From the NCBI RefSeq assembly GCF_017052585.1, contig NZ_JAFFHZ010000001.1, positions 434,001-498,000 of the forward strand: DNA of 64,000 nt. Direction: 5' to 3'. The translations under genes were made by a program, and so were the position numbers. The stretch comes from Paenibacillus apiarius. Its GTDB lineage: Bacteria; Bacillota; Bacilli; Paenibacillales; Paenibacillaceae. This document shows, piece by piece, positions 15,008 to 23,851 of the stretch. Under the pieces are notes generated by a model. That model was given only the letters and a program-made list of their open reading frames with translations. It ran no database searches and was not told where the DNA came from. The first letter of the stretch is position 1. Each line of letters starts with the position of its first letter.

Positions 15008-15892
15008 ATGGTTTATACGGAAAGTGCTGCTGAAAACGGAAAGATTATAAAGGGGTTGCGCTTGAGACTAGGATTAAATCAGAATGCTTTGGCAAATGGG
15101 ATCTGTTCACAATCCTATTTAAGCAAAATTGAAAGTGGCAAGGAAGTTCCATCTAGCGCCATTTTAAATAGGTTATCGACAAAATTGAGGGTGGATTTGG
15201 AGCACTTATTTGATGAGAGCGAAAAGGCAAATTTGAACTATAGAAATAATATCAAAAGTATTATCCAATCCTTTATACAAGATCATAATTATGAACAAGT
15301 GTTAAAGATTGTAAAGTACGAAAGCCATCTTTTTAATTCGCCTGAAGAGCAACAGTTCCTCTTGTGGGCGAATGCGATATCTCTTTACTACTCGAAGAAA
15401 GATTTGAATGCGACTATGATGTCATTAAAAACAGCATTAAGAAAAACTTGTACATGTTTAAAATCTTGTTCCGTACAGGAATTGACCATCATGAATAGTA
15501 TTGGCATTATATTGTCTGAATCGAAGCGGAACCGCCAGGCTTTGAAAATTTTAAAATGGGCTTGCCAACATATAAATAAGCATGATTACATCGAAGATAT
15601 AACGTTGCCCATCAAAAATATTTATGCGCTCGCACGTTCATTGTCACGGAATCATGAATATGATCATTGCATTCGCCTTTGCAATGCCGGAATTGAACAA
15701 TGCTTGCATCATCATTCCATTTATCTTATGGGAGAGTTATATTATGAAAGAGGTTTGAATCACTATTTTTTGAACCAACCGCAGTTGACATTACAAGATT
15801 TCGAACAAGCAATCATGTTCTTCACACTAACAAAGAGATATGACTTCAAAGATTTTGTGGAAAATAAAATAAAAGAATTTCAATTAAGATAA
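15008..15892 (+). CDS. PlcR-like RRNPP quorum-sensing regulator 2 (paralogue)
   Basis: 294 residues. ATG at 15008 is chosen by alignment to regulator 1 (both begin MVYT) and the GAAAGGGGCACC upstream; six extra codons in frame are unlikely to be used. HTH at about 8-65 (NGKIIKGLRLRLGLNQNALA, then GICSQSYLSKIESGKEVPS), TPR helices to the end (LYYERGLNHYFLNQPQLTLQ). Most positions match regulator 1 over the full length, with clear differences in the DNA recognition helix (HISNIENG against YLSKIESG) and scattered TPR positions. No PapR-like gene accompanies it. It may respond to the peptide of regulator 1 or be an orphan. It shares the conserved 3' terminator stem with regulator 1. Confidence 0.8.
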   Translation: MVYTESAAENGKIIKGLRLRLGLNQNALANGICSQSYLSKIESGKEVPSSAILNRLSTKLRVDLEHLFDESEKANLNYRNNIKSIIQSFIQDHNYEQVLKIVKYESHLFNSPEEQQFLLWANAISLYYSKKDLNATMMSLKTALRKTCTCLKSCSVQELTIMNSIGIILSESKRNRQALKILKWACQHINKHDYIEDITLPIKNIYALARSLSRNHEYDHCIRLCNAGIEQCLHHHSIYLMGELYYERGLNHYFLNQPQLTLQDFEQAIMFFTLTKRYDFKDFVENKIKEFQLR

Positions 15893-15930
15893 TTGATTTT
15901 TTTATCAGGCTGAAACAACCTTAAAATTAT

Positions 15931-15962
15931 AGCCGTTTCTTCTTATCCGGGAAGAAACGGCT
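15931..15962 (+). terminator. Terminator of regulator 2
   Basis: AGCCGTTTCTTC and GAAGAAACGGCT form a 12-bp stem, homologous to the stem after regulator 1 but with a different loop. Confidence 0.7.
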
Positions 15963-16488
15963 CGTCCATCATATTCAGACTTTCAGTAGCCTCCCCCCAC
16001 TAGCTGTACCTGGTAAGAAAACTCCTTGTATTGCTGGCGTCTTTCGCACTTTCTTCACCTTCATGCTACGAAAGTTAAGTCACTTATTGTAAATAACATC
16101 ACTGTTCAGTACAATATGATACACAGCAAGAGCATTATAACAGTAAGCTAGGCGAGGAAGGGAGGCACTATTCGGGGAACTATGCGGCTCCCGCATTCGC
16201 TGCTGTTCATCATTTCTCACAGAGCAATCCCCCCTCTCCTCCCGGTAAGCGCCATTACAGGGAGAGAACACACATCCCCATGCAGCAGGCGTATACTCCA
16301 TGACACTGGCAATTTCCTTGTTCTCGACTCCTATATTTGCGGAGCCGGCAGTTGCGCCATCATCCGAGAAATCCGAGCCGTCGCCCAACCCCAAAATTGT
16401 AACCGCTTCCTTCACGCAGCACGGCCTGGATCTGTTGAGCCGGAGGACGCAAATAGGGAAGCAGAGTAGTAATAATGGAGGATTAGAC
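15963..16488. other. 526-base gap with no convincing gene
   Basis: The stretch 16170-16470 is GC-rich compared with the decarboxylase that follows. Open frames exist on both strands, including one running into the decarboxylase frame from 16300, but none has a ribosome binding site and I recognise no product. It may be the remains of a gene or a long leader. SD sequence GGAGGATTAGAC at 16477-16488 belongs to the decarboxylase. Confidence 0.4.
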
Positions 16489-18126
16489 ATGAAAAAAAAA
16501 ACAATTGTAGAAAAAGATTTTTTACATTCCCAAGAAGATAATTTAGAAACGTTATTAAACAAGACAGCCCTCCTTCAAAAACAGCTTAAAGCCAATAATC
16601 ATCTTAACCCTAAATTCCCTTCAGAGACATTTCTTTATAAAAAAGAGTTGGAAAAGAGTTATATGCCTGAAACTGGAATAAATACAGAGGAGGTCTTTAC
16701 AAGTCTTTCTGAAATGTTTGAAGGAAGTATTCGACCACAATCACCATATTCGCTCTTTAATATGGTACCATCACCATTACTGGATACAGTGGCTGCAACA
16801 ACAATGACGCAATTATACAATTCAAATAGTCTAATGGATGCTTTTGGTGGAAAAACCATATTATTTGAACAACGCATAACAAGGGCCATTGGTCGTTTAG
16901 TAGGCTGGGATCAATCGTATGGAATTTCTTGTAATGGCGGAAAATTAACACTTTTTTATGCCATAAAATCAGCAATTTCAAAAGTCGCTCCTGAGTCAAG
17001 ACGTGAAGGCATTCCAAAGGATCTCGTTGTTTTAACAAATGAGGGAGCACACTATTGTGTTGAACATGTATGTTCAATACTTGGATTAGGAGCGAATCAA
17101 TGTATTCGTATTGGAACAAAAGAAGATTGGCGAATGGATATAGATAAATTAAAACAGGTTATTTACGAGCAACTAGCTAAAGGTAAGCGTATTGCAGCCA
17201 TCGTTTGTTGCGGTGGAACCACAATTAACTTTGCTTGTGATGATACAAATGAAGTTTATCAATGTGTAGTGCAGGTTTTTAAAGAAACGAACCAAACATA
17301 TTTCCCATATTTTCATCTAGATAGTGTTATCGGTTGGCTGTGGTTTAATTTTATGGGCTTAAGTGAAAAAGAATGGGAACAACGAGTTGAAAATCCTGAA
17401 ATCCGTTTCAAAATTAAGCGAGCAGCACAAAAAATGGAAGGTGTTTCTCATTTTGACTCGTTCGGTGTAGATATGCATAAAAATGGTTTATGCCCGTATT
17501 CAACAAGTTTTTTTATTTCAAAAACAGATGAATGTTTTAATCGCTTGAATGAAGGTACATATACGTACGGAGAAAATGACTATGAATTTGGTAATTTTCG
17601 TGCCTATCGATATACCGTTGAAAATTCTCGACCAGCTACCGGCATCGCTGCTGCCTGGGTAGCAATGAATCGTTTAGGGAAAACAGGCTACCAAGAATAT
17701 TTAGTCCGACTGCATACATTAAGTTCATTGTTTAAAAAAGAAATAGAAAATCTAAGTGGTGTGTCTGTTATTAATACTGCTTCACTCGGCTGGGAAATTG
17801 TTTTTACGATTTCATTTAACCGAGTTCGATTACATTATTCCGATTTTGAACCGAGTGAAATTGCCAAAACGTTCATTCAATATTGTTGGAACGAAACTAA
17901 TAAAGGACGAGAAATCCCATTAATCAGTATTGTTCCAGAATTTAAAGTGAATCCAGAGGATAGAATGAAAATAGCTTTTTTACTATACCCCATGCATTTA
18001 TTTTCCGAGGATAAAACCGGTGAGATTATAAGTAACTTAGCATCGTGTATTTACGAATTTGAAATGAAAGTAATATCAGGAGAAATTGTAATTGAGAATC
18101 GTCTTTTAGAAAAACCAATCCGCTGA
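16489..18126 (+). CDS. PLP-dependent (group II) decarboxylase, AT-rich, probably acquired
   Basis: 545 residues. ATG at 16489 directly follows GGAGGATTAGAC; the in-frame region back to 16300 is rejected because it lacks a binding site and has different base composition. Residues about 150-480 form the fold-type I PLP core: SYGISCNGGKLTLFYAIKSA (phosphate loop), NEGAHYCVEHVC, AAIVCCGGTTINFACDD, FHLDSVIGW (Asp contacting the pyridine nitrogen) and SFGVDMHKNGLCPYSTSFF with the likely Schiff-base lysine in HK. The enzyme decarboxylates an amino acid, substrate unknown. Codon use is strongly A/T-ended, unlike neighbours on either side, so horizontal transfer is likely. It stands alone, with its own terminator. 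Confidence 0.8.
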   Translation: MKKKTIVEKDFLHSQEDNLETLLNKTALLQKQLKANNHLNPKFPSETFLYKKELEKSYMPETGINTEEVFTSLSEMFEGSIRPQSPYSLFNMVPSPLLDTVAATTMTQLYNSNSLMDAFGGKTILFEQRITRAIGRLVGWDQSYGISCNGGKLTLFYAIKSAISKVAPESRREGIPKDLVVLTNEGAHYCVEHVCSILGLGANQCIRIGTKEDWRMDIDKLKQVIYEQLAKGKRIAAIVCCGGTTINFACDDTNEVYQCVVQVFKETNQTYFPYFHLDSVIGWLWFNFMGLSEKEWEQRVENPEIRFKIKRAAQKMEGVSHFDSFGVDMHKNGLCPYSTSFFISKTDECFNRLNEGTYTYGENDYEFGNFRAYRYTVENSRPATGIAAAWVAMNRLGKTGYQEYLVRLHTLSSLFKKEIENLSGVSVINTASLGWEIVFTISFNRVRLHYSDFEPSEIAKTFIQYCWNETNKGREIPLISIVPEFKVNPEDRMKIAFLLYPMHLFSEDKTGEIISNLASCIYEFEMKVISGEIVIENRLLEKPIR

Positions 18127-18156
18127 GGCGCACTTGGTAAGGGTTTATGGAAATAA

Positions 18157-18200
18157 AAAGCCGATTTTTCCTACGCTAAGGATTATCGGCTTTGTTTTTT
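18157..18200. terminator. Bidirectional terminator between decarboxylase and bcrC-like gene
   Basis: AAAGCCGAT (18157-18165) pairs with ATCGGCTTT (18185-18193), followed by GTTTTTTT; on the minus strand the stem is followed by a T-run as well. Confidence 0.85.
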
Positions 18201-18239
18201 TGTGCCTGCGCACTTCTTTGCGGGTCCCAAATGACATTT

Positions 18240-18839
18240 TCAAAAGTTGTCGGACTTGCTGTTTGCAGGCAGGACGCGCTGTTCCGCTTTTTCATACAGA
18301 GCAAGCAACCGCTTGATGACAGCAAGCTTTGGCGCTGACCAGTATACGAACAAGGCTGATATTATGCCTAACAACGCCCCTGCAGCGACATCTACAGGAT
18401 AATGGACCCCTACCCAAATCCGGGAGACGGCTACGCAGCATGCAAGCGCAAGCCAGAGCCACCCTTCCTTTTTGCGAACGAGCCAGAAGGAGACACAGAT
18501 TGAAAAAAACAGGATCGTATGGTCGCTCGGAAATGAATTATCGATGGCATGTTCGATAAGCTTGTTGACGTGCGGCAGCTCCGCAAATGGCTGATGATGG
18601 GAGTAGAGCCGGCCCGCCAATTTCCCGATGATTTCAGCAAGAACGAAGGCAAGCCCCGCCTGAATAACCATCATTCTGTTTTTGCCGGTGCGGGTGAACC
18701 AATATACAACCAAACTCAGGCCTAAAATATACAGCATATATTCCGCCACAAAGACGGCTAGCGGGTTAAGAAAAGCGAACTGCTTGCCTAAATCATTAAT
18801 CGCTCGAAAGACATCTATATTAACTTGAGAAAAAGACAA
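18240..18839 (-). CDS. bcrC: BcrC-type undecaprenyl-diphosphate phosphatase (PAP2 family)
   Basis: 199 residues with about five membrane spans. PAP2 signature blocks are all present: KLAGRLYSHHQPF (block 1), NSFPSDHTILFF (block 2) and VSRIWVGVHYPVDV (block 3), which hold the catalytic histidines. BcrC-type enzymes recycle undecaprenyl pyrophosphate outside the membrane and so confer bacitracin resistance and support wall synthesis. It is the last gene of a run with an ABC exporter and a two-component system on the minus strand. The 54-base gap to the permease suggests co-transcription. The start at 18839 has only a weak AGGAGG-like CC-rich complement (GAGGAAGTC). Confidence 0.85.
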   Translation of the reverse strand: MSFSQVNIDVFRAINDLGKQFAFLNPLAVFVAEYMLYILGLSLVVYWFTRTGKNRMMVIQAGLAFVLAEIIGKLAGRLYSHHQPFAELPHVNKLIEHAIDNSFPSDHTILFFSICVSFWLVRKKEGWLWLALACCVAVSRIWVGVHYPVDVAAGALLGIISALFVYWSAPKLAVIKRLLALYEKAEQRVLPANSKSDNF

Positions 18840-18893
18840 TTTGACTTCCTCCTATTTGCAAATTCATGTCTGGACTGCCTTTACGCAACGGCG

Positions 18894-19628
18894 TCAATGA
18901 ATATCCTCTTTTTTAAAGTAAACAATGGTTGCGATAAGTCCTATGATAGCGGTAGCGATAATAGCCGCATACGAATAGATTGGTGGATATTCGGGAACAA
19001 AACCATTGTCCGTGATAACATGTACGGCTGACCAAGGATATATAGCCTTATATTCTCGATTGGCAAGCGCTACGTTCCCCATCGTAATGACAGCCGTAAA
19101 TATAATGGTCGGAACATAATTTTTGAACAGAAAGGTGACAAACATTGTTGGGGTCGACAACATAAACAGCAGGCTGCCTCCGATGAAAAATTGTTTCAGT
19201 GATTGCAGCAATACGGCAGCATTCAAGCCTTCATACTGCGCCAGCAATCCCAAAATGAACGTCAATCCCCAAGCCGTTAAGGTTAATATCATGATCCAAA
19301 TGAACAGCAGCACCAGCTTGCTTACAATAAGGCTGGTTCTTGATATGGGAATGGTCAACAGATTTTTCAATGTATCTTCCACGTGCTCGCGGTTAAACAG
19401 ATAAGCGGTAATGACGCCATATAGCAGGGTTCCGATTAGAAGAAGCACATACAGATTGGTCTGGGAAAATGCCTCGCTGAATAAAACAGGCATGCCGGGC
19501 TTCTTCGATCTGTAATCTAAATATCCGATAAAGACCATCAACGGGGCTGCTGCCGCTCCGATTAGGCTGACCATGAACATCTTGGCCCGCTTCAGCTTGA
19601 GAAGCTCTGTATACACCAAATTAATCAC
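18894..19628 (-). CDS. ABC-2 type exporter permease (BcrB/lantibiotic-immunity type)
   Basis: 244 residues with six predicted membrane helices, for example VSLIGAAAAPLMVFIGYL, NLYVLLLIGTLLYGVITAYL and SYAAIIATAIIGLIATIVYF. The motif REHVEDTLKNLLTIPISRTS between helices 2 and 3 is the typical coupling segment of this immunity-type permease family. Overlaps the ATPase gene by four bases, so a tightly coupled pair. The pair probably pumps a cell-wall active peptide such as bacitracin or a lantibiotic off its lipid target; the neighbouring BcrC-like gene favours bacitracin-like stress. Confidence 0.85.
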   Translation of the reverse strand: MINLVYTELLKLKRAKMFMVSLIGAAAAPLMVFIGYLDYRSKKPGMPVLFSEAFSQTNLYVLLLIGTLLYGVITAYLFNREHVEDTLKNLLTIPISRTSLIVSKLVLLFIWIMILTLTAWGLTFILGLLAQYEGLNAAVLLQSLKQFFIGGSLLFMLSTPTMFVTFLFKNYVPTIIFTAVITMGNVALANREYKAIYPWSAVHVITDNGFVPEYPPIYSYAAIIATAIIGLIATIVYFKKEDIH

Positions 19629-20542
19629 TCGTCCCGCCCCCCTATTAATTTGATGAAATAATCTTCCAATCCATCTTCGCTCATTGCAATCCTCGATACC
19701 TCGATGTCATGCTCCACGAGCATTTTGTTAATCATGCCTTGCTGGCCGATGTGCGAGTACACGCGGATGATCCCCTCGTCATGAACCTCATAGTCAAAAA
19801 TATCGAAATGCTGCTCCAGAAGCATGGCCGCTTTATTATCGCTGGATACTTGGAACTCCAGAAACTTGCGATTTCTTCTGCGAAGCTCTGCAAAAGAGAT
19901 CTCTTCAAGCAGCTTCCCTTGATGGACAATCCCGATATGATCGGCAAGCTGCTCGACTTCGGTTAAGATATGGCTCGAAATCAGAATCGTTATCTTTCTT
20001 TCTTCGGCCAATGATTTAATAAGCTTTCTAATTTCCTTAATGCCGATCGGATCCAAGCCATTGGTAGGCTCATCTAATATCAACAGCTCCGGATGATGAA
20101 GAATGGCGCGGGCGATTCCCAGCCGCTGCTTCATCCCCAAGGAATATTTGCCGACCAGCTTAGCCGGTTCATTCTGCAGCCCGGCGATATCCAGCGCTTC
20201 CTCGATTGCATTTTTTTTATGGACGCCCATGAGCTTGGCATTGATGAGCAGATTTTCCCGGGCCGTCAGGTTTTCATAAAAGCCTGAAAACTCGACAATG
20301 GAGCCTACCCTCCTTAAAATCTCCTTTTGCTTGGCGAGCAAATTTTCTCCGAATATTTCGATCTGCCCTTGGGTTGGCCTGATTAAGCCCAGCAGCATGC
20401 GAATGGTCGTCGTTTTTCCTGCTCCGTTCTGGCCGAGAAAACCGTAAATCTGCCCTTGCTCCACGGTCATGTTGAGGTTGTCCACCGCTTTTTGCATGCC
20501 ATATGCTTTCGTTAACTGGGTCGTTTTTATGATTGCGCTCAT
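19625..20542 (-). CDS. ABC exporter ATPase (BcrA type)
   Basis: 305 residues. ATG at 20540-20542 follows GCAGGAGGTGCATC. Walker A is GQNGAGKTT, signature is YSLGMKQRLGIARA, Walker B is LLILDEPTNGLDP, and the switch His lies in LISSHILTEVE. The C-terminal 80 residues are the extra domain of BcrA/LanF-like ATPases. It energises the permease encoded immediately downstream with a four-base overlap. The promoter region carries three direct repeats (20615-20643) likely bound by the response regulator at 21692-22414. Confidence 0.9.
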   Translation of the reverse strand: MSAIIKTTQLTKAYGMQKAVDNLNMTVEQGQIYGFLGQNGAGKTTTIRMLLGLIRPTQGQIEIFGENLLAKQKEILRRVGSIVEFSGFYENLTARENLLINAKLMGVHKKNAIEEALDIAGLQNEPAKLVGKYSLGMKQRLGIARAILHHPELLILDEPTNGLDPIGIKEIRKLIKSLAEERKITILISSHILTEVEQLADHIGIVHQGKLLEEISFAELRRRNRKFLEFQVSSDNKAAMLLEQHFDIFDYEVHDEGIIRVYSHIGQQGMINKMLVEHDIEVSRIAMSEDGLEDYFIKLIGGRDE

Positions 20543-20602
20543 GATGCACCTCCTGCTTTTCACGATTTCTTCATCAGCTCATAACTCCATGATAAGCAGG
20601 TG

Positions 20603-20643
20603 ATTTTAAATGCCTCTTAACCAGTTCTTAATTATCTCTTAAC
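20603..20643 (-). promoter_or_regulatory. Response-regulator operator: three direct repeats at 11-bp period, with promoter
   Basis: On the minus strand GTTAAGA, ATTAAGA and GTTAAGA at 20637-20643, 20626-20632 and 20615-20621, exactly 11 bases apart, so on one DNA face as for OmpR-type regulators. The middle repeat would serve as -35 (TTAAGA), 17 bases before TAAAAT (20603-20608). A 5'-GAGC...GTTCA/TGAAC...GCTC hairpin at 20646-20684 may terminate the kinase transcript. Confidence 0.6.
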
Positions 20644-20685
20644 ATGAGCCAAGCGCGTTCATAAAGCCGGATTTTTGAACGTGCT

Positions 20686-21702
20686 CTAAAAGTGTCTGGG
20701 GACGGAGAAGCTGAACGATGTTTTACGTCCCGGCTCGCTTTCCGCCCATATTTCCCCGCCGTTTTTCTCGACAAGCGCTTTGGCGATGGCAAGGCCCAGG
20801 CCGCTTCCCCCGTGCAATGGATTTCGCGAGCGCTCGGTGCGGTACATTCGTTCGAACACCTTCGTCAATTCGTCCTTCGGAATTCCCGGCCCTTTGTCCC
20901 ATATGCTCAATTGGTACTCTGTCGCATGCTCTGACAGCTCAACGCCCAATATTTTTCCATGTTGTCCGTACTGCACCGCATTTTTTATCATATTGTTCAT
21001 GATTCGGCGCAGGCTGAGCCGATCTGCCGTAACCAAGCATTTTTCTTCCGGGATGGACACGTTCAGCTCCATGTCCGCTTTTTTCAACTCGGGCAAAAAA
21101 TCGATTACCGCTTCCCGCGCGAGCTCGGCCAAGTCAAGCGTCTCCGGCTGCAATGGAACTTCATCTGCATCCAGCTTCGCCAGATGGAATATTTCATCAA
21201 TCAAATTCTTCAAGTCGGTTGCCTTAGTTGAGATAATGGCAACATATTGTTGCTTTTCTTCACTCGACGCGGCGATATCGTCGCTCAGCGCATCCACGTA
21301 TCCAATAATCGAGGTAAGCGGTGTCCGGATATCATGGGAAATATTAGACAGCAGACTCTTTCGCGCCGCCTCGGATTTGAGCGTTTGGACTCGGACTTTG
21401 TCTAATTGCTCGATTAGCTCATTGACAGAGAAAATAACTTCATTATATAAAGGCTCGTCATTCGCCAACAATCTAGTATTCACATTCCCGCCGATGGCTC
21501 GCTTCAATGCCGCAATCATGCCCCTCAGCCTGGTCATGAATTGAAATCTCATAAATAAAAGAATGCCCGTTATTGCAAAAAGCGCAGTACATAAAACCCC
21601 GCGAAAGATTCCTTGGGGCTGGTTCATCAAATCCATCGCAATAAGACCCGTCATCATTAATAATTGCGCAACGAGGAGAAGGATGCTTTTGTCAGGCTTC
21701 AT
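20686..21702 (-). CDS. Sensor histidine kinase of the bacitracin-type module
   Basis: 338 residues from ATG at 21702, which overlaps the end of the response regulator gene. Two membrane helices (SILLLVAQLLMMTGLIAM and FRGVLCTALFAITGILLFM) enclose only about ten extracytoplasmic residues, as in intramembrane-sensing kinases. Then comes a linker, the H box LLSNISHDIRTPLTSIIGYV, N box NNMIKNAVQYG, G1 DKGPGIP and G2 GGSGLGLAIAKALV. Such kinases often sense drugs through the neighbouring ABC transporter rather than directly. Same operon as the regulator; the ABC genes follow after 144 bases that hold an operator. Confidence 0.85.
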   Translation of the reverse strand: MKPDKSILLLVAQLLMMTGLIAMDLMNQPQGIFRGVLCTALFAITGILLFMRFQFMTRLRGMIAALKRAIGGNVNTRLLANDEPLYNEVIFSVNELIEQLDKVRVQTLKSEAARKSLLSNISHDIRTPLTSIIGYVDALSDDIAASSEEKQQYVAIISTKATDLKNLIDEIFHLAKLDADEVPLQPETLDLAELAREAVIDFLPELKKADMELNVSIPEEKCLVTADRLSLRRIMNNMIKNAVQYGQHGKILGVELSEHATEYQLSIWDKGPGIPKDELTKVFERMYRTERSRNPLHGGSGLGLAIAKALVEKNGGEIWAESEPGRKTSFSFSVPRHF

Positions 21703-22414
21703 CTTTCTCACCTGCAAACTTATACCCGATTCCCCACACCGTCTGGATCCATTTCGGATCGGAAGGGTCATCTTCGATTTTCTTTCTGAGCTTGCGGATA
21801 TGCACCATCACCGTATTGTCATCTTCCAAATATGCGCTGTCCCACACTTGGCGAAATATTTGGGTCTTGGTAAAGACTTGGTCCGGATGAGAGGCAAAAA
21901 ACTTCAGCAGCTCAAATTCTTTCGCCGTCAATCCAATCTCTTCCCCGGCTTTCGTCGCGGTATATTTTTTAAGATCGATCGTCAAGCCTTTATACCGGAT
22001 TATCGACTCCTCATCAACACTGCCTATACTGCCTTCGCTGCCCAATACTAAAAACCGCCTTAGATGAGCCTTGATTCTGGCAATCAATTCATTGATGCTG
22101 AAAGGCTTCGTCATATAATCATCCGCCCCGATGCCAAGCCCCAAAATCTTGTCAATCTCTTGGTCCTTGGCCGTGAGCATGAGGATCGGAATATTCGTTT
22201 TATGGCGCAGCCTTCTGCATACCTCTATGCCATCGATCTTCGGCATCATCAGATCCAATAGGATTAAGTTATATTTGTTGTTGTCGAACAGACGAAGAGC
22301 TTCCTCTCCATTGACCGCCACATCGACCTGATACAATTCTCTTTCCAAATACTTTTTCAATAAATCCCGAATTTCTTTTTCATCATCGGCTATAAGCACA
22401 CGAATATCTTCCAT
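21692..22414 (-). CDS. OmpR-family response regulator of the bacitracin-type module
   Basis: 240 residues. Receiver domain 1-118 with acidic pocket IADDEKE, phosphorylated Asp in NLILLDLMMPKIDG, Thr in ILMLTAKD and Lys in YMTKPFS. Winged helix 135-235 with LTAKEFELLKFFASHPDQVF and YLEDDNTVMVHIRKLRKKIE. Overlaps the kinase start by 11 bases. It most likely binds the 11-bp-spaced repeats at 20615-20643 to induce the exporter and bcrC. Promoter not pinned down. Confidence 0.9.
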   Translation of the reverse strand: MEDIRVLIADDEKEIRDLLKKYLERELYQVDVAVNGEEALRLFDNNKYNLILLDLMMPKIDGIEVCRRLRHKTNIPILMLTAKDQEIDKILGLGIGADDYMTKPFSINELIARIKAHLRRFLVLGSEGSIGSVDEESIIRYKGLTIDLKKYTATKAGEEIGLTAKEFELLKFFASHPDQVFTKTQIFRQVWDSAYLEDDNTVMVHIRKLRKKIEDDPSDPKWIQTVWGIGYKFAGEKDEA

Positions 22415-22660
22415 TCTCTCACCAGCTTTATCTTTTCATAGGCAAACTTGTAGATTTAGTTTAACCAATCCCGAACGAAATTGCACATGGAAGAGCCGCT
22501 TGAAATAAAAGAACCCCCGCAATTTGGACACAACCTCTAACCGCCCCCTTTACAATACATTATATTCCGCTTGATGTTGGTTTAACTTTGTTCGTCTATG
22601 ATTAGTCACGTAAACGGATGAAAAACAAAGTGAAAACTAAATGAAAAAGGAGTCATGAAC

Positions 22661-23755
22661 ATGCGAACTCATCGTTTCATGAAATGGACGGCAACTGTGC
22701 TTGCTTCCGCATTTTTGCTCGCAGGCTGCTCTTCCGGACACACGGCTGTCCAAGCAGTCGATGCTTCCAGCCTGACCTTGGATCAAATAGTAGAAAAGGC
22801 AAAGCAAGAGGGTGAAGTGAATTCGGTCGGCATGCCGGACACTTGGGCCAACTGGGTGCAAACGTGGAACGATTTAGGAGCGAAATATGGCTTGAAGCAT
22901 ACAGATACAGACATGTCGAGCGCTGAAGAGCTTGCGAAGTTCGAGTCGGAACAACATGACGCAACCGCGGATATCGGTGATGTCGGCATTGCGTTCGGTC
23001 CGCTGGCGAAGCAGAAAGGACTGACACTCCCCTACAAAACTTCATACTGGAACGACATTCCGGATTGGGCCAAAGACGATGAAGGCCACTGGCTGCTTGG
23101 CTACACAGGCACGCTCGCCATCATCACGGACAAGAACAAAGTGCAGACCCCCCCGAAAACGTGGGATGACATTAAAAACGGCGCCTTTAAAGTCGCAGTC
23201 GGCGACGTCATGAAGGCGAACCAAGCGCAATTCGCCGTCTTGGCCGCCGCTTACGCCTTCGGCGGAGACGAAACGAACATTCAACCGGGCATCGATTTCT
23301 TCGCAGAACTGGCGAAGAACAAGCGCCTTGCTTCCAATGATGCCGGACTGGCGAATCTGGAGAAGGGCGAAGTGGAAGTCGGCTTCCTGTGGGATTTCAA
23401 CGCCCTCGGTTACCGCGACAAGATCGACAAGAACCGCTTCGACGTCGTGATTCCGCAAGAAGCTTCCGTCATTAGCGGCTACGCTACCGTCATCAACAAA
23501 TATGCGAAGCATCCACACGCCGCCATGCTGGCGCGAGAGCATATTTTATCCGATGAGGGCCAATCGAATCTGGCACGCGGCTATGCGCGTCCAATCCGCG
23601 CGAACGCGAAGCTGGCCGGCGATGCCAAGGCAATGCTGCTTCCGGACGATATGTACCAAAATGCGAGGCCGGTCAAAGATGTAAAGGCATGGGAAGAAAC
23701 GGCGAAGAAGCTGCCGCAGCTCTGGCAAGAGCAGGTGCTCATCCATGTCCAATAA
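22661..23755 (+). CDS. ABC importer substrate-binding lipoprotein (Fe3+/2-aminoethylphosphonate/polyamine class)
   Basis: 364 residues from ATG 22661; an ATG six bases earlier sits only two bases from AAAAAGGAG and is less likely. Lipobox LAGC at about residue 22. The mature protein is a type II periplasmic-binding fold: LDQIVEKAKQEGEVNSVGMP, DIGDVGIAFGPLAKQKGL, GYTGTLAIITDKNKVQTPPKTWDDIKNG, VEVGFLWDFNALGYR and DVVIPQEASVISGYATVIN. This pattern is that of binding proteins for ferric iron, polyamines or aminoalkylphosphonates. The pocket cannot be assigned by eye. First gene of a complete five-gene operon with two permeases, an ATPase and a DeoR regulator. Confidence 0.8.
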   Translation: MRTHRFMKWTATVLASAFLLAGCSSGHTAVQAVDASSLTLDQIVEKAKQEGEVNSVGMPDTWANWVQTWNDLGAKYGLKHTDTDMSSAEELAKFESEQHDATADIGDVGIAFGPLAKQKGLTLPYKTSYWNDIPDWAKDDEGHWLLGYTGTLAIITDKNKVQTPPKTWDDIKNGAFKVAVGDVMKANQAQFAVLAAAYAFGGDETNIQPGIDFFAELAKNKRLASNDAGLANLEKGEVEVGFLWDFNALGYRDKIDKNRFDVVIPQEASVISGYATVINKYAKHPHAAMLAREHILSDEGQSNLARGYARPIRANAKLAGDAKAMLLPDDMYQNARPVKDVKAWEETAKKLPQLWQEQVLIHVQ

Positions 23756-23851
23756 CAAGCTCGTCTTCATCATGTTGGAGCACACATCGGCGTCTCCATA
23801 AGGGGACGCTTTTTGTTCCCCGGACAGACATCAGCCGAAAGGAGCATGTAT

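Noticed and set aside
16300..16488. In-frame N-terminal extension of the decarboxylase with a signal-peptide-like start
   Set aside because: No binding site, different base composition, and a perfect GGAGGATTAGAC directly before the ATG at 16489.
16080..16562. 160-codon minus-strand frame
   Set aside because: Overlaps the decarboxylase start, no binding site, low-complexity translation.
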